A stretch of 64,000 nt of DNA from Taudactylus pleione (lineage: Eukaryota; Chordata; Amphibia; Anura; Myobatrachidae): contig JAUIMM010000115.1 in NCBI GenBank assembly GCA_031769625.1, positions 17,066,501 to 17,130,500 of the forward strand, read 5' to 3'. The notes below the pieces were generated by a model. The model was given only the letters and a program-made list of their open reading frames with translations. It was not told the origin of the DNA and searched no databases. How positions within the stretch are numbered: position 1 is the stretch's first letter; each line of letters opens with the position of its first letter. Below are positions 53,903-64,000 of the stretch, in pieces. Position numbers and translations under genes: made by a program.

Positions 53903-55538
53903 CTACATTACAGATTACATTACAGATTCATTTTAATATATTTAATTCCTATAGCTAATAAAACAAGTTACAGACTTAGAAGTAGGTCATACTGAGTCAT
54001 CTTCAGATTGTTCTCATGACAACCTCAATGATAACAAATATATACATTTCATATTTTTGACACAGACTATATAAGTGCACTTACATTATATGCACATAGC
54101 TCTTTATTCTTTCCTGTTTCAAATAAACAAAGAAAATGGGGGTTTCAATCTTTAAATACATATTAAAATAATATTGTCTCTTTTACTGTAATGATCTATA
54201 TTTGCAAATCAGTGGCAATGTTATTTTAATTTGTATTTAAGGCATTTTGCTGCTTGGGAAGTGGGGTTGGGAAAAAAAAAAAGTTTTTTCCCCCAACCCT
54301 GGTTAGAAAGCATTAAAACACGGTAGATTAAGGTTTCTAATACATAACAATGTTTCACAGTACTAATATAATAAGCAGGATTCGTTTTTTTTTTTTCATT
54401 AAAAAAAACGGTTTAAACGAAAAAAAAAAAAATTCTAACCCTGTTGGGAAGTTAGCTTTCAAATTTTGTACTGGATCCTATGCTGAAATAGTATTCCAAA
54501 TTCTTCTGAAAAACAGGGCACATATGAAACTATGGCTAGGCTATGATGTCATCTAAGCTGGTTCCAGTCAATTTCTCCATGAAAAATATCTATGTTTGGG
54601 ATTCTCTAATGCCTGTTTTATCAGGATACATTTCTTTGACAGCCACAAATAAATAACAGTGGAATTGCTTGTAGAGAATAGCAGATTGTATCAATAACTC
54701 CTTTCTTGCCAATCAGTAGAAGTGTGGGTGTCCAGTGCCTAGGCACAACCAACTCTAATATGTGTTAGAAAGGGCTGTCATGCTAAGCAGAAACAGTGTG
54801 GGAATAATACACAATATGTATTGCTACACAGGGAGTGGTTACCTACAACAGGTACACAACAGAAAAAAACAGCACACTGCTATACAGGGTCCTAACTCTA
54901 AACAGTGATAGTCCCTATATCGGGTCATACATTCATGTGATGTTAAACTGCAGGCTAATGTACCAGGAGGTAACACAAGAGCCTCCAATATATCACTAGA
55001 AGGAACAACATTCAGTGTCAGCTGCTGATCTCATAGACATATAAATTAAAGTTGTTGAATTTATAAGTGACAGCAGGTAGAGCTGTCATCTAGATAAGAA
55101 ACACACACATCAGGCTGTATTACATATTGCTGGGATGACTAGCACCCACAAGCTTTGATGACAAACAAGCTATCCAACAACATTGCTTCTGCAGGCTGTT
55201 AAGCCGGTTGAAGCGACAGTTATCAGCCACAGGTGAATACCTCCTGAACTGTTTATTATCCAGATTTTTTATTGGCCTTAAGTTTGCTTTTAAATAAAAA
55301 CCGTTACATACCACTTTACTCTTAAGTTATGACAATCTGTTTGATCAGACCCTTTTCAATGCAATCACAGTTCAAGCGGTAATAGGCAAAGTTTTAAAAT
55401 TATCTGTTATCAAGTGTGTACTAGTTAGAAGTTTAGCTATTTTTATTAATTGTGTGTGGTCAAACACAACCACAACTTCATTGTACCTGTGTGCTGCTAT
55501 TCCAATCTTATTTATTTTATGTGTCCTTTTTTTTATAG
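53903..55538. other. Intron upstream of last PXDC1 exon
   Basis: AT-rich sequence. The complementary A and T runs around 54280 and 54380-54440 are short. No element was recognised. A T-rich tract precedes the exon. Confidence 0.4.
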
Positions 55539-55656
55539 ATTTGGAAATGGAACTGATTTTTCTCCAGAGGCCGAGGACACTGATGACCCAACAGCCTATG
55601 TTACTAATCTGTCCTATTACCACCTGGTTCCATTTGAAACAGACATTTTAGACTAA
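55539..55656 (+). CDS. PXDC1: PXDC1 terminal coding exon with stop codon
   Basis: The acceptor is a T-rich run ending TTTTATAG. The first base finishes a Leu codon, then 38 codons follow and a TAA stop at 55654-55656. The C-terminus reads [20 protein letters not shown], which is the diagnostic end of PXDC1; in the human protein I recall nearly the same ending. The segment before it is acidic ([10 protein letters not shown]). Together the three exons here give 115 residues with no stop, frameshift or splice defect, so the gene appears functional. It is the only clearly selected protein-coding sequence in the window. Confidence 0.93.
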
Positions 55657-56207
55657 AGCTATCAAAAACATGCAAGGATTTCTTTACCGCGAAGGTGAAA
55701 TCTCCCCGGTGCTGCTATGCTGCTATCCCTGTGGCCTTTTATAAACTGTAAAATATAGCAACTAGCACATAGATCACAGCAAGTAGACGTACAGCAGAAC
55801 TTACAGCATGCCTTAATATCAATAAAAGGAGAAGAAACACTTTGGAAAGCTTAAAGCAAGTTTGCTTTCAATATCCACACCATAGTACTTTCCTGGCCTG
55901 TTCCCGCATGCACGCTGGCCTTTCCGAGTGTAGTGCATGATCATAAGTACCGGCTCTTACACGTGTTGCCAGAATATCGAGGATCCAAGTACCAGGAGCA
56001 ATATACATACTGTTTTATTTACCATGTCACATCCACTAGAGAAGATTGAGGCTTCCATGGCACAATAATTATTGCAATATTAAGACACAGTGTGAAGAGC
56101 AACGTGAGAAAAATATTCAAAAGCTGAACTTGTGCTAGGTTGTTTTTTCAACCTATCATGTTGTTGGATATCCTTGAAATGAGAAGGTATAAAGGAGACC
56201 AAACAGA
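55657..56207 (+). other. PXDC1: Probable PXDC1 3' UTR (start)
   Basis: This sequence follows the PXDC1 stop codon and has no recognised repeat until the MITE at 56208. An AATAAA hexamer at 55821-55826 could serve as an early poly(A) signal, and another AATAAA lies at 57435-57440 beyond the MITE. The true transcript end cannot be chosen from sequence alone. If the distal signal is used, the MITE at 56208-56747 would be part of the mRNA. Confidence 0.6.
55821..55826 (+). promoter_or_regulatory. PXDC1: Candidate poly(A) signal AATAAA
   Basis: This is a canonical hexamer 165 bases after the PXDC1 stop. It is the first AATAAA in the 3' flank. No strongly GU-rich element is obvious just after it, so use is uncertain. 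Confidence 0.4.
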
Positions 56208-56747
56208 GGGCCTGATTCAGAGCCGGACGCTCTGACCAGAGCGCTCGCTCTGAATCAGGGCCCTCCTACATGAAAATGGAGCGGCCTTATGGACACTCGC
56301 ATAGCTGTGGGTGGTAGTGCGAGTGTCCATGATGATGGTCGCGATGGTCAAGACCATCGCGACCATCGGGCTTGCCACGGAGACCCTGCGGTAGGGTCTC
56401 GCTGCCGCAAGCCCTGGAGTGATTTTGGCTCTATCAGAGCCAAAATCACTCCCACTGACATCACTAGTGATGTCAGTGGGGCCGGCTTCAGACGGTAGGC
56501 GTTCCCATGGGAACGCCTCCGTCTGGCAGCCACGCCCCCAGCACGCCCACCAAAGGGGGCGTGCTGTCAATCAACATCGACAGCATGCCCCCTTTGGTGC
56601 GAGACCCGGAGCGAACGAAGAGTAAGTCGCTATCCGGGTCTCGCGCATGCGCACGACGGAGCTCCCTCCGTCGTGCGCATGCGCAGTGGGGCAACATCGA
56701 CCCGCTTGCGAGCGTCCTGCGCTCGCGAGCGGGTCTGAATGACCCCC
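56208..56747. mobile_element. GGGCC-terminus MITE, family B copy 4, in PXDC1 3' flank
   Basis: The ends GGGCCTGATTCAGAGCCG and GGGTCTGAATGACCCCC are flanked by perfect AGA duplications (56205-56207, 56748-56750). Palindromes include TGACATCACTAGTGATGTCA, GATGGTCGCGATGGTCAAGA with its complement, and CGGAGCTCCCTCCG. It lies 552 bases after the PXDC1 stop and may be transcribed with the gene. Confidence 0.9.
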
Positions 56748-56750
56748 AGA

Positions 56751-57222
56751 GTTTCTTTGTTTGTTTGCGGTTTCAGTATGGACATCAGTATGTATGAAGA
56801 ATATGCAAAATGTATGTGAGATAAGACCCACCATAGCTGGATAACTGAACATGTTATGCACGTGCAGCATCTACATTCCAGTGTTGGTTCTTGTGCAATA
56901 TTAACATTTTGAATTCTTTGATTTGTATAGGGATTTCTGCTGGGATGGAGCTTCCTGTGGTGGGTGTAGGCTTAATTGCTAGATTATAGATTAAACATAC
57001 ACAACTATGTTTCCCCCCAGATCTGCATACTAACAGGAACTACATTCTAATGTAAATAATAGTAAATTATTGAAAATCCTAAATCTTTTATACAGTACAT
57101 TTTTAAATCTATTTTATTGAAATGAAAAAAAATATTACTCGCAATAAATATATTTAATATCTGCATAGTGTGATGTTTTAAACTTTCTTCAAATAGAAAT
57201 GAACTATATATATTATATACAG

Positions 57223-57266
<44 letters not shown>

Positions 57267-58123
57267 CCTGTCAGAGCAATGGTTCTGATTGATTGGGTAT
57301 AAACATATCCAACTGCTGTACGTGCATAGAGCATTAGACATATCAGTGCCTGGTGTGTTGCAGAACAACTTTCTTAACTGCTCTAAACCCAGCTGACTCC
57401 TGAAAATGTGTGAGTTTTACTCCTGTTTGTGTACAATAAATCTACATGAATTTGAGTTATTTGTGTATTTTAGTAGCTTGTTCAAAAATACTTATATATA
57501 CTTATAATATATATAATAACAGGGTTTGTACAATGGTTAGATATGTTTCTGCAAGGAAGTACTTTTACACCTGCAATTTAATATTTATAAAAGTGAGAGA
57601 GAAGATAAGGGGGTGATCATTTTGTGAACGACATGACTCATGGGGCATTTCTACTGCTAGATAGAATGAAGATTTCAGTTAAAAAATTAATCTCTTTTAA
57701 TATCTCAGATGGGCATAGCTTATTCTTTATTCTCATTTCATTTGTAAAAATGACTGAAAAAAAATCTTAATTAAATTATTGAAAAAGAATATTAACTAAA
57801 CAATTTTTTAAATAAATATATTATTTACATTTTTTTATGATTAAAAATGCCCAGAAGCGACAACACACAGGAAAAAGTGGTAGCTCTGCCACTACTTGGT
57901 AATTATACAAATGCCCCAGTATAATTACTGCTCTGCTACAGTAAGTTCACTTGCACTGCTGTTTTCTTTCTCTGCCTGGATGATGTTATGACTTATTTAA
58001 TAAACAGCAATTCATGTGGAAAAAGCAACACAGTTCTGGTGAGCTACAAAGTTCATTTAACTAAAACTTATTTTTTTTTTTTATAATTTAAACAGTACTA
58101 CATTAAAAACAGAGCCGGATTAG
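56751..58123. other. 3' flank; AT microsatellite at 57227-57260
   Basis: AT-rich sequence with a TA run of about 32 bases at 57227-57260. It contains the distal AATAAA at 57435. No gene or paired-end element was found. Confidence 0.45.
57435..57440 (+). promoter_or_regulatory. PXDC1: Candidate distal poly(A) signal AATAAA
   Basis: This hexamer is followed within about 30 bases by T- and GT-rich sequence (GAGTTATTTGTGTATTTT), the composition expected of a downstream element. If it is used, the 3' UTR is about 1.8 kb and contains a palindromic MITE. Confidence 0.35.
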
Positions 58124-58442
58124 AGCTGGCCATACACTATACAATTTTCTGTCAGATATCTGTCCCTTCTGGCTGGTTGGAGTGAAAACCTGGTAATGTA
58201 TGGGAGCAAATGACAGTCATCCATTTGCTCACAAACACTGAAAAATACCCAAAAATGGTTGTTCAGACAAATTGGTTTAAACACACAAATGTAACCAATT
58301 TGAACAATTTTTTTTGTCCGTTTTCCAGTTTTTAAGACCATATGATCAACTGTCATTTGGTCCCATACATTACCAGGCTTTCATTCCAACCAGCCAGATT
58401 GGACAGATATCTGACAGATAATTGTATAGTGGATGCCCAGCT
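58124..58442. mobile_element. MITE ending AGCTGGCCATACAC, AT-rich member
   Basis: AGCTGGCCATACACTATACA on the left faces TTGTATAGTGGATGCCCAGC on the right. Internal arms TCAGATATCTGTCC... and GGACAGATATCTGACAG, and ACCTGGTAATGTATGGGA with TCCCATACATTACCAGG, form a long hairpin. Confidence 0.85.
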
Positions 58443-58805
58443 TAAGACCTCACAGGGCCCTAGGCAAGATTCTGTTTTGGGGCTCCCATCCCAATCCATT
58501 CATACAATTAATACCTTTTCTAGACAAACTGGAGCTGAAAGAAAATCTTACAAAGAACCCCTCCCACTACAGAAATACAAAATAAAATTACAAAGCAAAC
58601 TTATCCATAAGGAAATAAAGCATATAGGGTCTACTTAACGATAAGCAGTAATAGGTAACATTTTTAATCATCAGTGCCTGCAATTCCGTCAGCATTTCAT
58701 AGCAAACCATTCCAGTTGCACCCTAGTTACACCCACGAAGTCGCAAGCGGAGATGGGACTGAGATACACAGGATTCTGATAAAGTATGCACTGCCCCTTC
58801 CTATT
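58443..58805. other. Intergenic, nothing recognised
   Basis: No supported feature. Confidence 0.35.
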
Positions 58806-59333
58806 TTTGTGACCACCATGGACTGCAGAGAACATTTTTTTGACTGCCTTTACACTACAGAGAGCATTTGTGTGGCCGCCATGCACTTAAGAGACCGCCA
58901 TATAATACAGAGAGCATGTTAATGACCACCATATAATACAGATAGCATGTGAATGACCACCATATAATACAGAAAGCATGTGAATGACTGCCATATAATA
59001 CAGAGACCATGCGAATGACCGCCATATAATACAAGAGCATATGAATGACCACCATATAATACAGGGAGCATACAAATGACTACCATATAATACAAAAAGC
59101 ATGTGAATGAGTACCATATAATACAGAGAGCATGTGAATGACCTCCATATAATACAGAGAGCATGAGAATGACGGCCATATAATACAGGGACCATGTGAA
59201 TGACCACCATGTAATACAGAAAGCACGTGAATGGCCACCATATAATGCAGTTAGCATGTAAATGACCACTATGTAATACAGAGCATGTGAATGACCACCA
59301 TATAATACAGAGAGCATGCGAATGACCACCATA
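58806..59333. repeat. 31-bp minisatellite, left part
   Basis: Units of about 31 bp with the consensus GACCACCATATAATACAGAG followed by AGCATGTGAAT. The earliest units (58806-58900) are the most diverged. Open frames on the minus strand through the array (VVIHMLSVLYGGHSHA repeats) result from the unit length and composition and are not genes. Confidence 0.95.
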
Positions 59334-60972
59334 CAGTGCATCCAGAAAGTATTCACAGGGCTTCACTTTTTCCACATTTTGTTATGTTACAGCCTTATTC
59401 CAAAATGGAATACATTCATTGTTGTCCTCAAAATTCTATACACAATACCCTATAATGACCACGTGTAAAAAGTTTTTATTTTAGATTTTTGGTAATTTTT
59501 ATTAAAAAAAAACAAACTAAGAAATCACATGTACATACATATTCACAGCCTTTGCTCAATACTTTGTTTATGCACCTTTGGCAGCAATTACAGCCTCAAG
59601 TCTTTTTGAATATGATGCCACAAGCTTGGCACACCTATCTTTGGGCAGTTTCTCCCATTCCTCTTTGCAGCACCTCTCAAGCTTCATCAGGTTGGATAGG
59701 AAGCTTCGGTGCACAGCCATTTTGAGATCTCTCCAGAGATGTTCAATCGGATTCAAGTCTGGCCTCTGGCTGGGCCACTCAAGGACATTCACAGAGTTGT
59801 CCTGAAGTCGCTCCTTTGATAACTTGGCTGTGTGTTTATGGTCGTTGTCCTGCTGAAAGATGAACCATTGCCCCAGTCTGAGATCAAGAGCGCTCTGGAG
59901 CAGGTTTTTATCGAGGATGTCTCTGTACATTGCTGCATTCATCTTTCCCTCTATCCTGACTAGTCTCCCAGTTCCTGCCACTGAAAAACATCCCCACAGC
60001 ATGATGCTGCCACCACCATGCTTCACTGTAGGGATGGTATTGGCCTGGTGATAAGCGGTGTCTAGTTTCGTCCAAACATAACGCCTGGCATTCACGCCTA
60101 AGAGCTCAATCTTTGTCTCATCAGAGCAGAGAATTTTCTTTCTCATAGTCAGAGTCCTTCAGGTGCATTTTGGCAAACTGCAGGCGGGCTGTCATGTGCT
60201 TTTTACTAAGGAGTGGCTTCCGTCTGGCCACTCTACCATACAGGCCTGATTGGTGGATTGCTGCAGATATGGTTGTCCTTCTGGAAGGTTATTCTCTCTC
60301 CACAGATGAATGATGTAGCTCTGACAGAGTGACCATCGGGTTCTTGGTCATCTCCCTGACTAGGGCCCTTCTCCCCCAATCGCTCAGTTTAGATGGCCGG
60401 CCAACTCTAGGAAGAGTCCTGGTGGTTTCGAATTCATCCATTTATGGATGATGGAGGCCACTGTACTCATTGGGAGCTTCAAAGCAGCAGATATTTTTCT
60501 GTACCCTTCCCCAGATTTGTGCCTCGAGGCAATCCTGTCTCGCAGATCTACAGACTATTCCTTGGACTTCATGCTTGGCTTGTGCTCTGACATGCACTGT
60601 CAAGTGTGGGACCTTATATAGACAGGTGTATGCCTTTCAAAATCATGTCCAATCAGCTGAATTTACCACAGGTGGACTCCAATTAAGCTGTAGGAACATC
60701 TCAATGATGATCAGTGGAAACAGGATGCACCTGAGCTAAATTTTGAGCTTCATGGCAAAGGCTGTGAATACTTATGTACAAGTGATTTTTTAGGGTTTGT
60801 TTTTTATTAAATTTACAAAAATCTCAAACAAAAATTTTTACATGTTGTCATTATGGGATATTGTGTATATAATTTTGAGGACAAAAATTTATTTATTCAA
60901 TTTTGGAATAAGGCTGTAACATAACAAAATGTGGAAAAAGTGAAGCGCTGTGAATACTTTCCAGAAGCACTG
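59334..60972 (-). mobile_element. Tc1-like transposon, second family, reversed copy (1639 bp)
   Basis: The ends CAGTGCATCCAGAAAGTATT and complement CAGTGCTTCTGGAAAGTATT are flanked by TA (59332-59333, 60973-60974). It is the same family as 20068-21674 and is inserted in the 31-bp minisatellite. It retains the 26 bases that the other copy has lost. Confidence 0.94.
59568..60572 (-). pseudogene. Tc1-like transposase, several disabling mutations
   Basis: The start ATG complement is at 60570-60572. A TAG follows as the sixth codon (MKSKE then stop). Further frame breaks occur in the DNA-binding part. From 60146 down to 59571 the catalytic core is open: CSDETKIELLGVNARRYVWT, KHGGGSIMLWGCF, the second Asp in QQDNDHKHTA (Pro replaced by His) and the Glu in LNPIEHLWRDLK. 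The C-terminus ends early (AAKGA). It is older than the copy at 20068. Confidence 0.92.
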
Positions 60973-60974
60973 TA

Positions 60975-61395
60975 TAATACAGAGAGCATGGGAATGACTG
61001 TCATATAATACAGAGAGCATGTGAATGACTGTCATATAATACAGAGAGCATGTGAAAGACTGTCATAATACAGAGAGCATGTGAATGATCACCATATAAT
61101 ACAGAGCATGTGAATAACCACCATATAATGCAGAGCGCATGTAAATAACCACTATATAATACAGAACAAGTGAATGACCACCATATAATACAGAGAGCAT
61201 GTAAATTACCACCATATAATACAGAGAGCATGTAAATTACCACCATATAATACAGAGAGCATGTGAATGAATGTCATATAATACAGAGAGCACTGATCAC
61301 CATATAATACAGAAAATGCTGACCACCATATAATACAGAGAGCATGCGAAAGACCATTATATAACACAGAGTAGTTTTGAGACTGCCACACAATA
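60975..61395. repeat. 31-bp minisatellite, right part
   Basis: Continuation of the array after the Tc1 insertion, with AATACAGAGAGCATGTGAAT units. The GACTGTCATATAATACAGAG variant is commonest directly after the insertion. Confidence 0.94.
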
Positions 61396-64000
61396 TTATC
61401 CTTTCATTCTAAAAAAATATCACTCCTAAAAATCATTAAACTACTTCAGGATGATTATAGCAGCCTTATTCAACTGACCACCCCCATATAAGCATTCCCT
61501 TAACCACATTAGTTCATCCATTCACAGTTATTACTATCTATTAAAAAGACCCTACATGTTAATTAACCCCCCAAAAAGTATTAACCTCTACATCATAAGT
61601 GAACCTCATAAAAAAACACCACACAGTTTACTTATAAACTTTACCCAGCTATACTAATTACCCTCTACCCCCCCTCCCCTTCATCCCTTTTCATCCAGCT
61701 CCACTTACCTCTTGCTGTTGTGTTCTCACTCACTGTGAATCTCTCATTCTGCTGCATACCACATGGGTAAAAGTGGTATGCAAAGTAAAATGTGCAATGT
61801 TGTCATCATGATGTGCTATCATTACTACAGTTACCACGCCATTCTGATAGCACATTGCCAACATTGCATTTGATTGAATTGCCCCAAGGTCTCATCCTAT
61901 ACATTTATTTCAATAGTGAAGAGCACTTTTAGGTGCTCTCTGAGCAATGTCATAGGAATCTTGGCACACAAAACTGTAATAAAGACATATCCAGTGTCCT
62001 CTCCCAATAAATCAGGCTAAACCCATAAATATTTTAGGAGAAAAACTGACCCATAATGCCACAAATTGCAGGCTGGGCCGCAATGCACTAATCATAGTCC
62101 CAAACCCCCGCCCCCTCCCACCTGAACCTCCCAGACAACGGATCTAACAGAGTTCTGCCTACATAAGTCGACAAGTTTAGCTCATGCAGAGTTTTCAATA
62201 ATTGCGCTCCAAATTGCAGGCGCAAATTGTGGTCGCTAAATAATTCTCAATTGTGACCATAAGCAAAGTGGTAACTATTTTAATGCGAATCATCAACAGT
62301 AGGATATGCATCTGGTTAACTTATATTTGCCTACTCTTGCGGAACAGACTGGAGGCTCACAAAAATTGGGTGGCGCTCCCAACCCGCTGGAAGAGTGGGC
62401 AAGTCTCTCAGAGCCAGCTGCTGAATTACCAAGCAAAAATGGGTGGTCCGGGCAGCTAAGACGTGACTTGTGCTGAGTCTCGTCATCGTGGCCATGCCCT
62501 CGCTTCCCAAAGCCAGTATTTACAGCCTTGCATGGGCGGGGCCACACTAACACAATCTCATCATCACCCCCAATGACCCTCCAACTTTCCCACCAAATGC
62601 CCCACCACTGACCTGACCTGGCTGCTGGAAGTCAGCAATTATGGGTTAACTCCAGGCACCTGTCTCATACATGGAATGTGTCTTTTCTTCTGTATGTGTT
62701 TGAATGCTGACTGACTGGCATGCATCCTAAGATCATTACCAAACATGTCCCTGCTGTATTCAGCCTGCGATAGAACAGCCACACCCCATCCTGACTGTCT
62801 ATGTGTAAGCAGGCACAAGTGGCAGAATCATGCCAAATATACCATGCCAAGCGATGTAGTTCTTGGGTTTCATATCTTGCTTCTATGGATTGGGAACATT
62901 TTCATCTGAGGATGAGATTTTGCAGAATATTAATACTAGACTCAAAAGTGAAAATAATATTTAAATTATTTTGAACTGTTTGTTTAGCCATCAACAGCCT
63001 TTCCCAGACAATTTAGTGTCTTGCTTCCATTTTCATTGTAGAATGGCATTACTGCTCCTTTAAATGAATGTAAATGATGCATTTTTTTTATCGACTATGC
63101 AATGTATCAGTGGTATTGCTATGTTTTGTGTGGATCTCTAAATCACAGACTAAAATTGTCAGTAGTTGCTTGCTGGTGAGAAAGCACATAAAATAGAAAA
63201 CTCTACATAAACATTTATTAGTTGCTAAGAATTGCATTGCTACCACGTAGCCTTGACAACAGGAGAAATATGGCAGGGTTTTCTCAGCTGCAAATGAAAA
63301 TCAGTTTACTCTCACAGGGTTTGGATTAGATGCTTGTGAAATGGAAAGCAACAAAACATGCCCTTCAGAGGTTAGGTGCTCTGCACAAGAAGAGAGGCAC
63401 AATATGAACAATTCTCTTTTAGGCACGGACTTAGGGCCTGATTCAGAGGTGGACGGTATTGCAGAGTTCAGTGTTCTCTGCTTACACTTATTACATTATG
63501 TTACGTGCCCTTGAAATGTTCTATATTTTTCACTCGACTCCCATATCTTTTGAACTGTTGTGAAGCCACAATTTTAGTACATAAAAATAAATAATTTGCA
63601 GTTTACTGGATGAAAGTTAAACCTGCTTAGATATGGTGAGAACAGAATCATAATGTAGTCTGAAAGCTTTATGGGACTGGCAAATTTAGTTTCCTATAGC
63701 AGTACAATTCCCAGCACTAGTCACACATTAAAATTTTGGAAGACAGTTGCAAAGACATCTAAATTAGGTGTATATTATTATTAAAGTACCCTTAAGCAAA
63801 AGTAATATCGTTTTTTTCTGAAAGTAATATCTCTAGATAAATATAAAATTAAGTCCCCGGTTTAAGGGTCTCTCTCTTCGTTCAGGTTAATCTCTTTAAC
63901 CATTGGGCGGATTTTGATGGGGTATTCACTATACAGCATTGGTTGAGGAAGGTTTGTATAAATCTGTGACAAAAGGGAACAGAGCAGTGACGATTTTAGT
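61396..64000. other. 3' intergenic sequence, little recognised
   Basis: No exon with splice sites, RNA gene or complete element was found. GGGCCTGATTCAGAGGTGGA at 63434 is a lone left terminus of the GGGCC superfamily. The element may be truncated or its partner end may be too diverged to see. Confidence 0.4.

Noticed and set aside
58855..59375. Long minus-strand frames encoding repeated VLYGGHSHALCII-type peptides
   Set aside because: They follow the 31-bp minisatellite in several frames. No start context or conservation is visible, so the open frames come from the repeat unit itself.
58806..61395. CRISPR array
   Set aside because: Repeats are contiguous with no unique spacers, the genome is vertebrate, and there are no cas genes.
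1..64000. tRNA, rRNA or snRNA genes
   Set aside because: No cloverleaf with A and B boxes or recognisable snRNA sequence was noticed. A covariance model search would be needed to exclude small or degraded copies.

Overview
The window is vertebrate nuclear DNA, most likely from a frog. It contains part of one host gene, a great deal of transposon-derived sequence, and no bacterial-style gene organisation. The frog call is an inference. It rests on very large repeat-packed introns, several Tc1-like elements of the kind shared by fish and amphibians, a DIRS retroelement, and short palindromic elements ending in TGCCCATAGCAACCAATC. The host gene is recognisable as PXDC1 (PX domain-containing protein 1). 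Its last three coding exons lie on the + strand at 1762-1879, 36855-36966 and 55539-55656. The splice phases join without a frame break and encode the C-terminal 115 residues. The two introns measure 34,975 and 18,572 bases. Almost everything else in the window is intronic or 3' flanking repeat.

Intron between the first and second visible exons (1880-36854). It holds short inverted-repeat elements, a 1.64-kb Tc1-like element (7372-9009), and a roughly 2.7-kb hAT-like element (9581-12298) with other repeats inside it. It also holds a deleted Tc1 (13306-14014), a minisatellite-bearing element (14396-15661), a Tigger-like element split by a MITE (15742-16705), and small hAT MITEs with 8-bp target duplications. 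A second Tc1 family is at 20068-21674. A roughly 2.6-kb inverted repeat is centred near 26366. The degraded gag-protease-integrase part of a Ty1/copia element lies on the minus strand (33845-35270).

Intron between the second and third visible exons (36967-55538). It holds a MITE carrying a 1.07-kb insertion with a 14-bp duplication (37593-39000), a second minisatellite element (about 39398-40430) and a complete but decayed DIRS element (40452-46711). The DIRS element shows inverted terminal repeats, an internal complementary region, RT/RNase H and a tyrosine recombinase. Also present are a hAT MITE with a perfect 8-bp duplication, a pyrimidine-rich 59-60 bp tandem array, an 861-bp solo LTR with a perfect 5-bp duplication, and a second Tigger-like MITE.

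3' flank (55657-64000). It holds the probable PXDC1 3' UTR, a MITE, and a 31-bp minisatellite (58806-61395) split by a Tc1 copy in the opposite orientation.

The most informative signal is a superfamily of otherwise dissimilar elements that share the terminus GGGCCTGATTCAGA and 3-bp target duplications. It is represented at least nine times and has inserted into DIRS and Tigger elements and into the gene's 3' flank, which gives a relative chronology of insertions. I did not find a new enzymatic or defence-type system.
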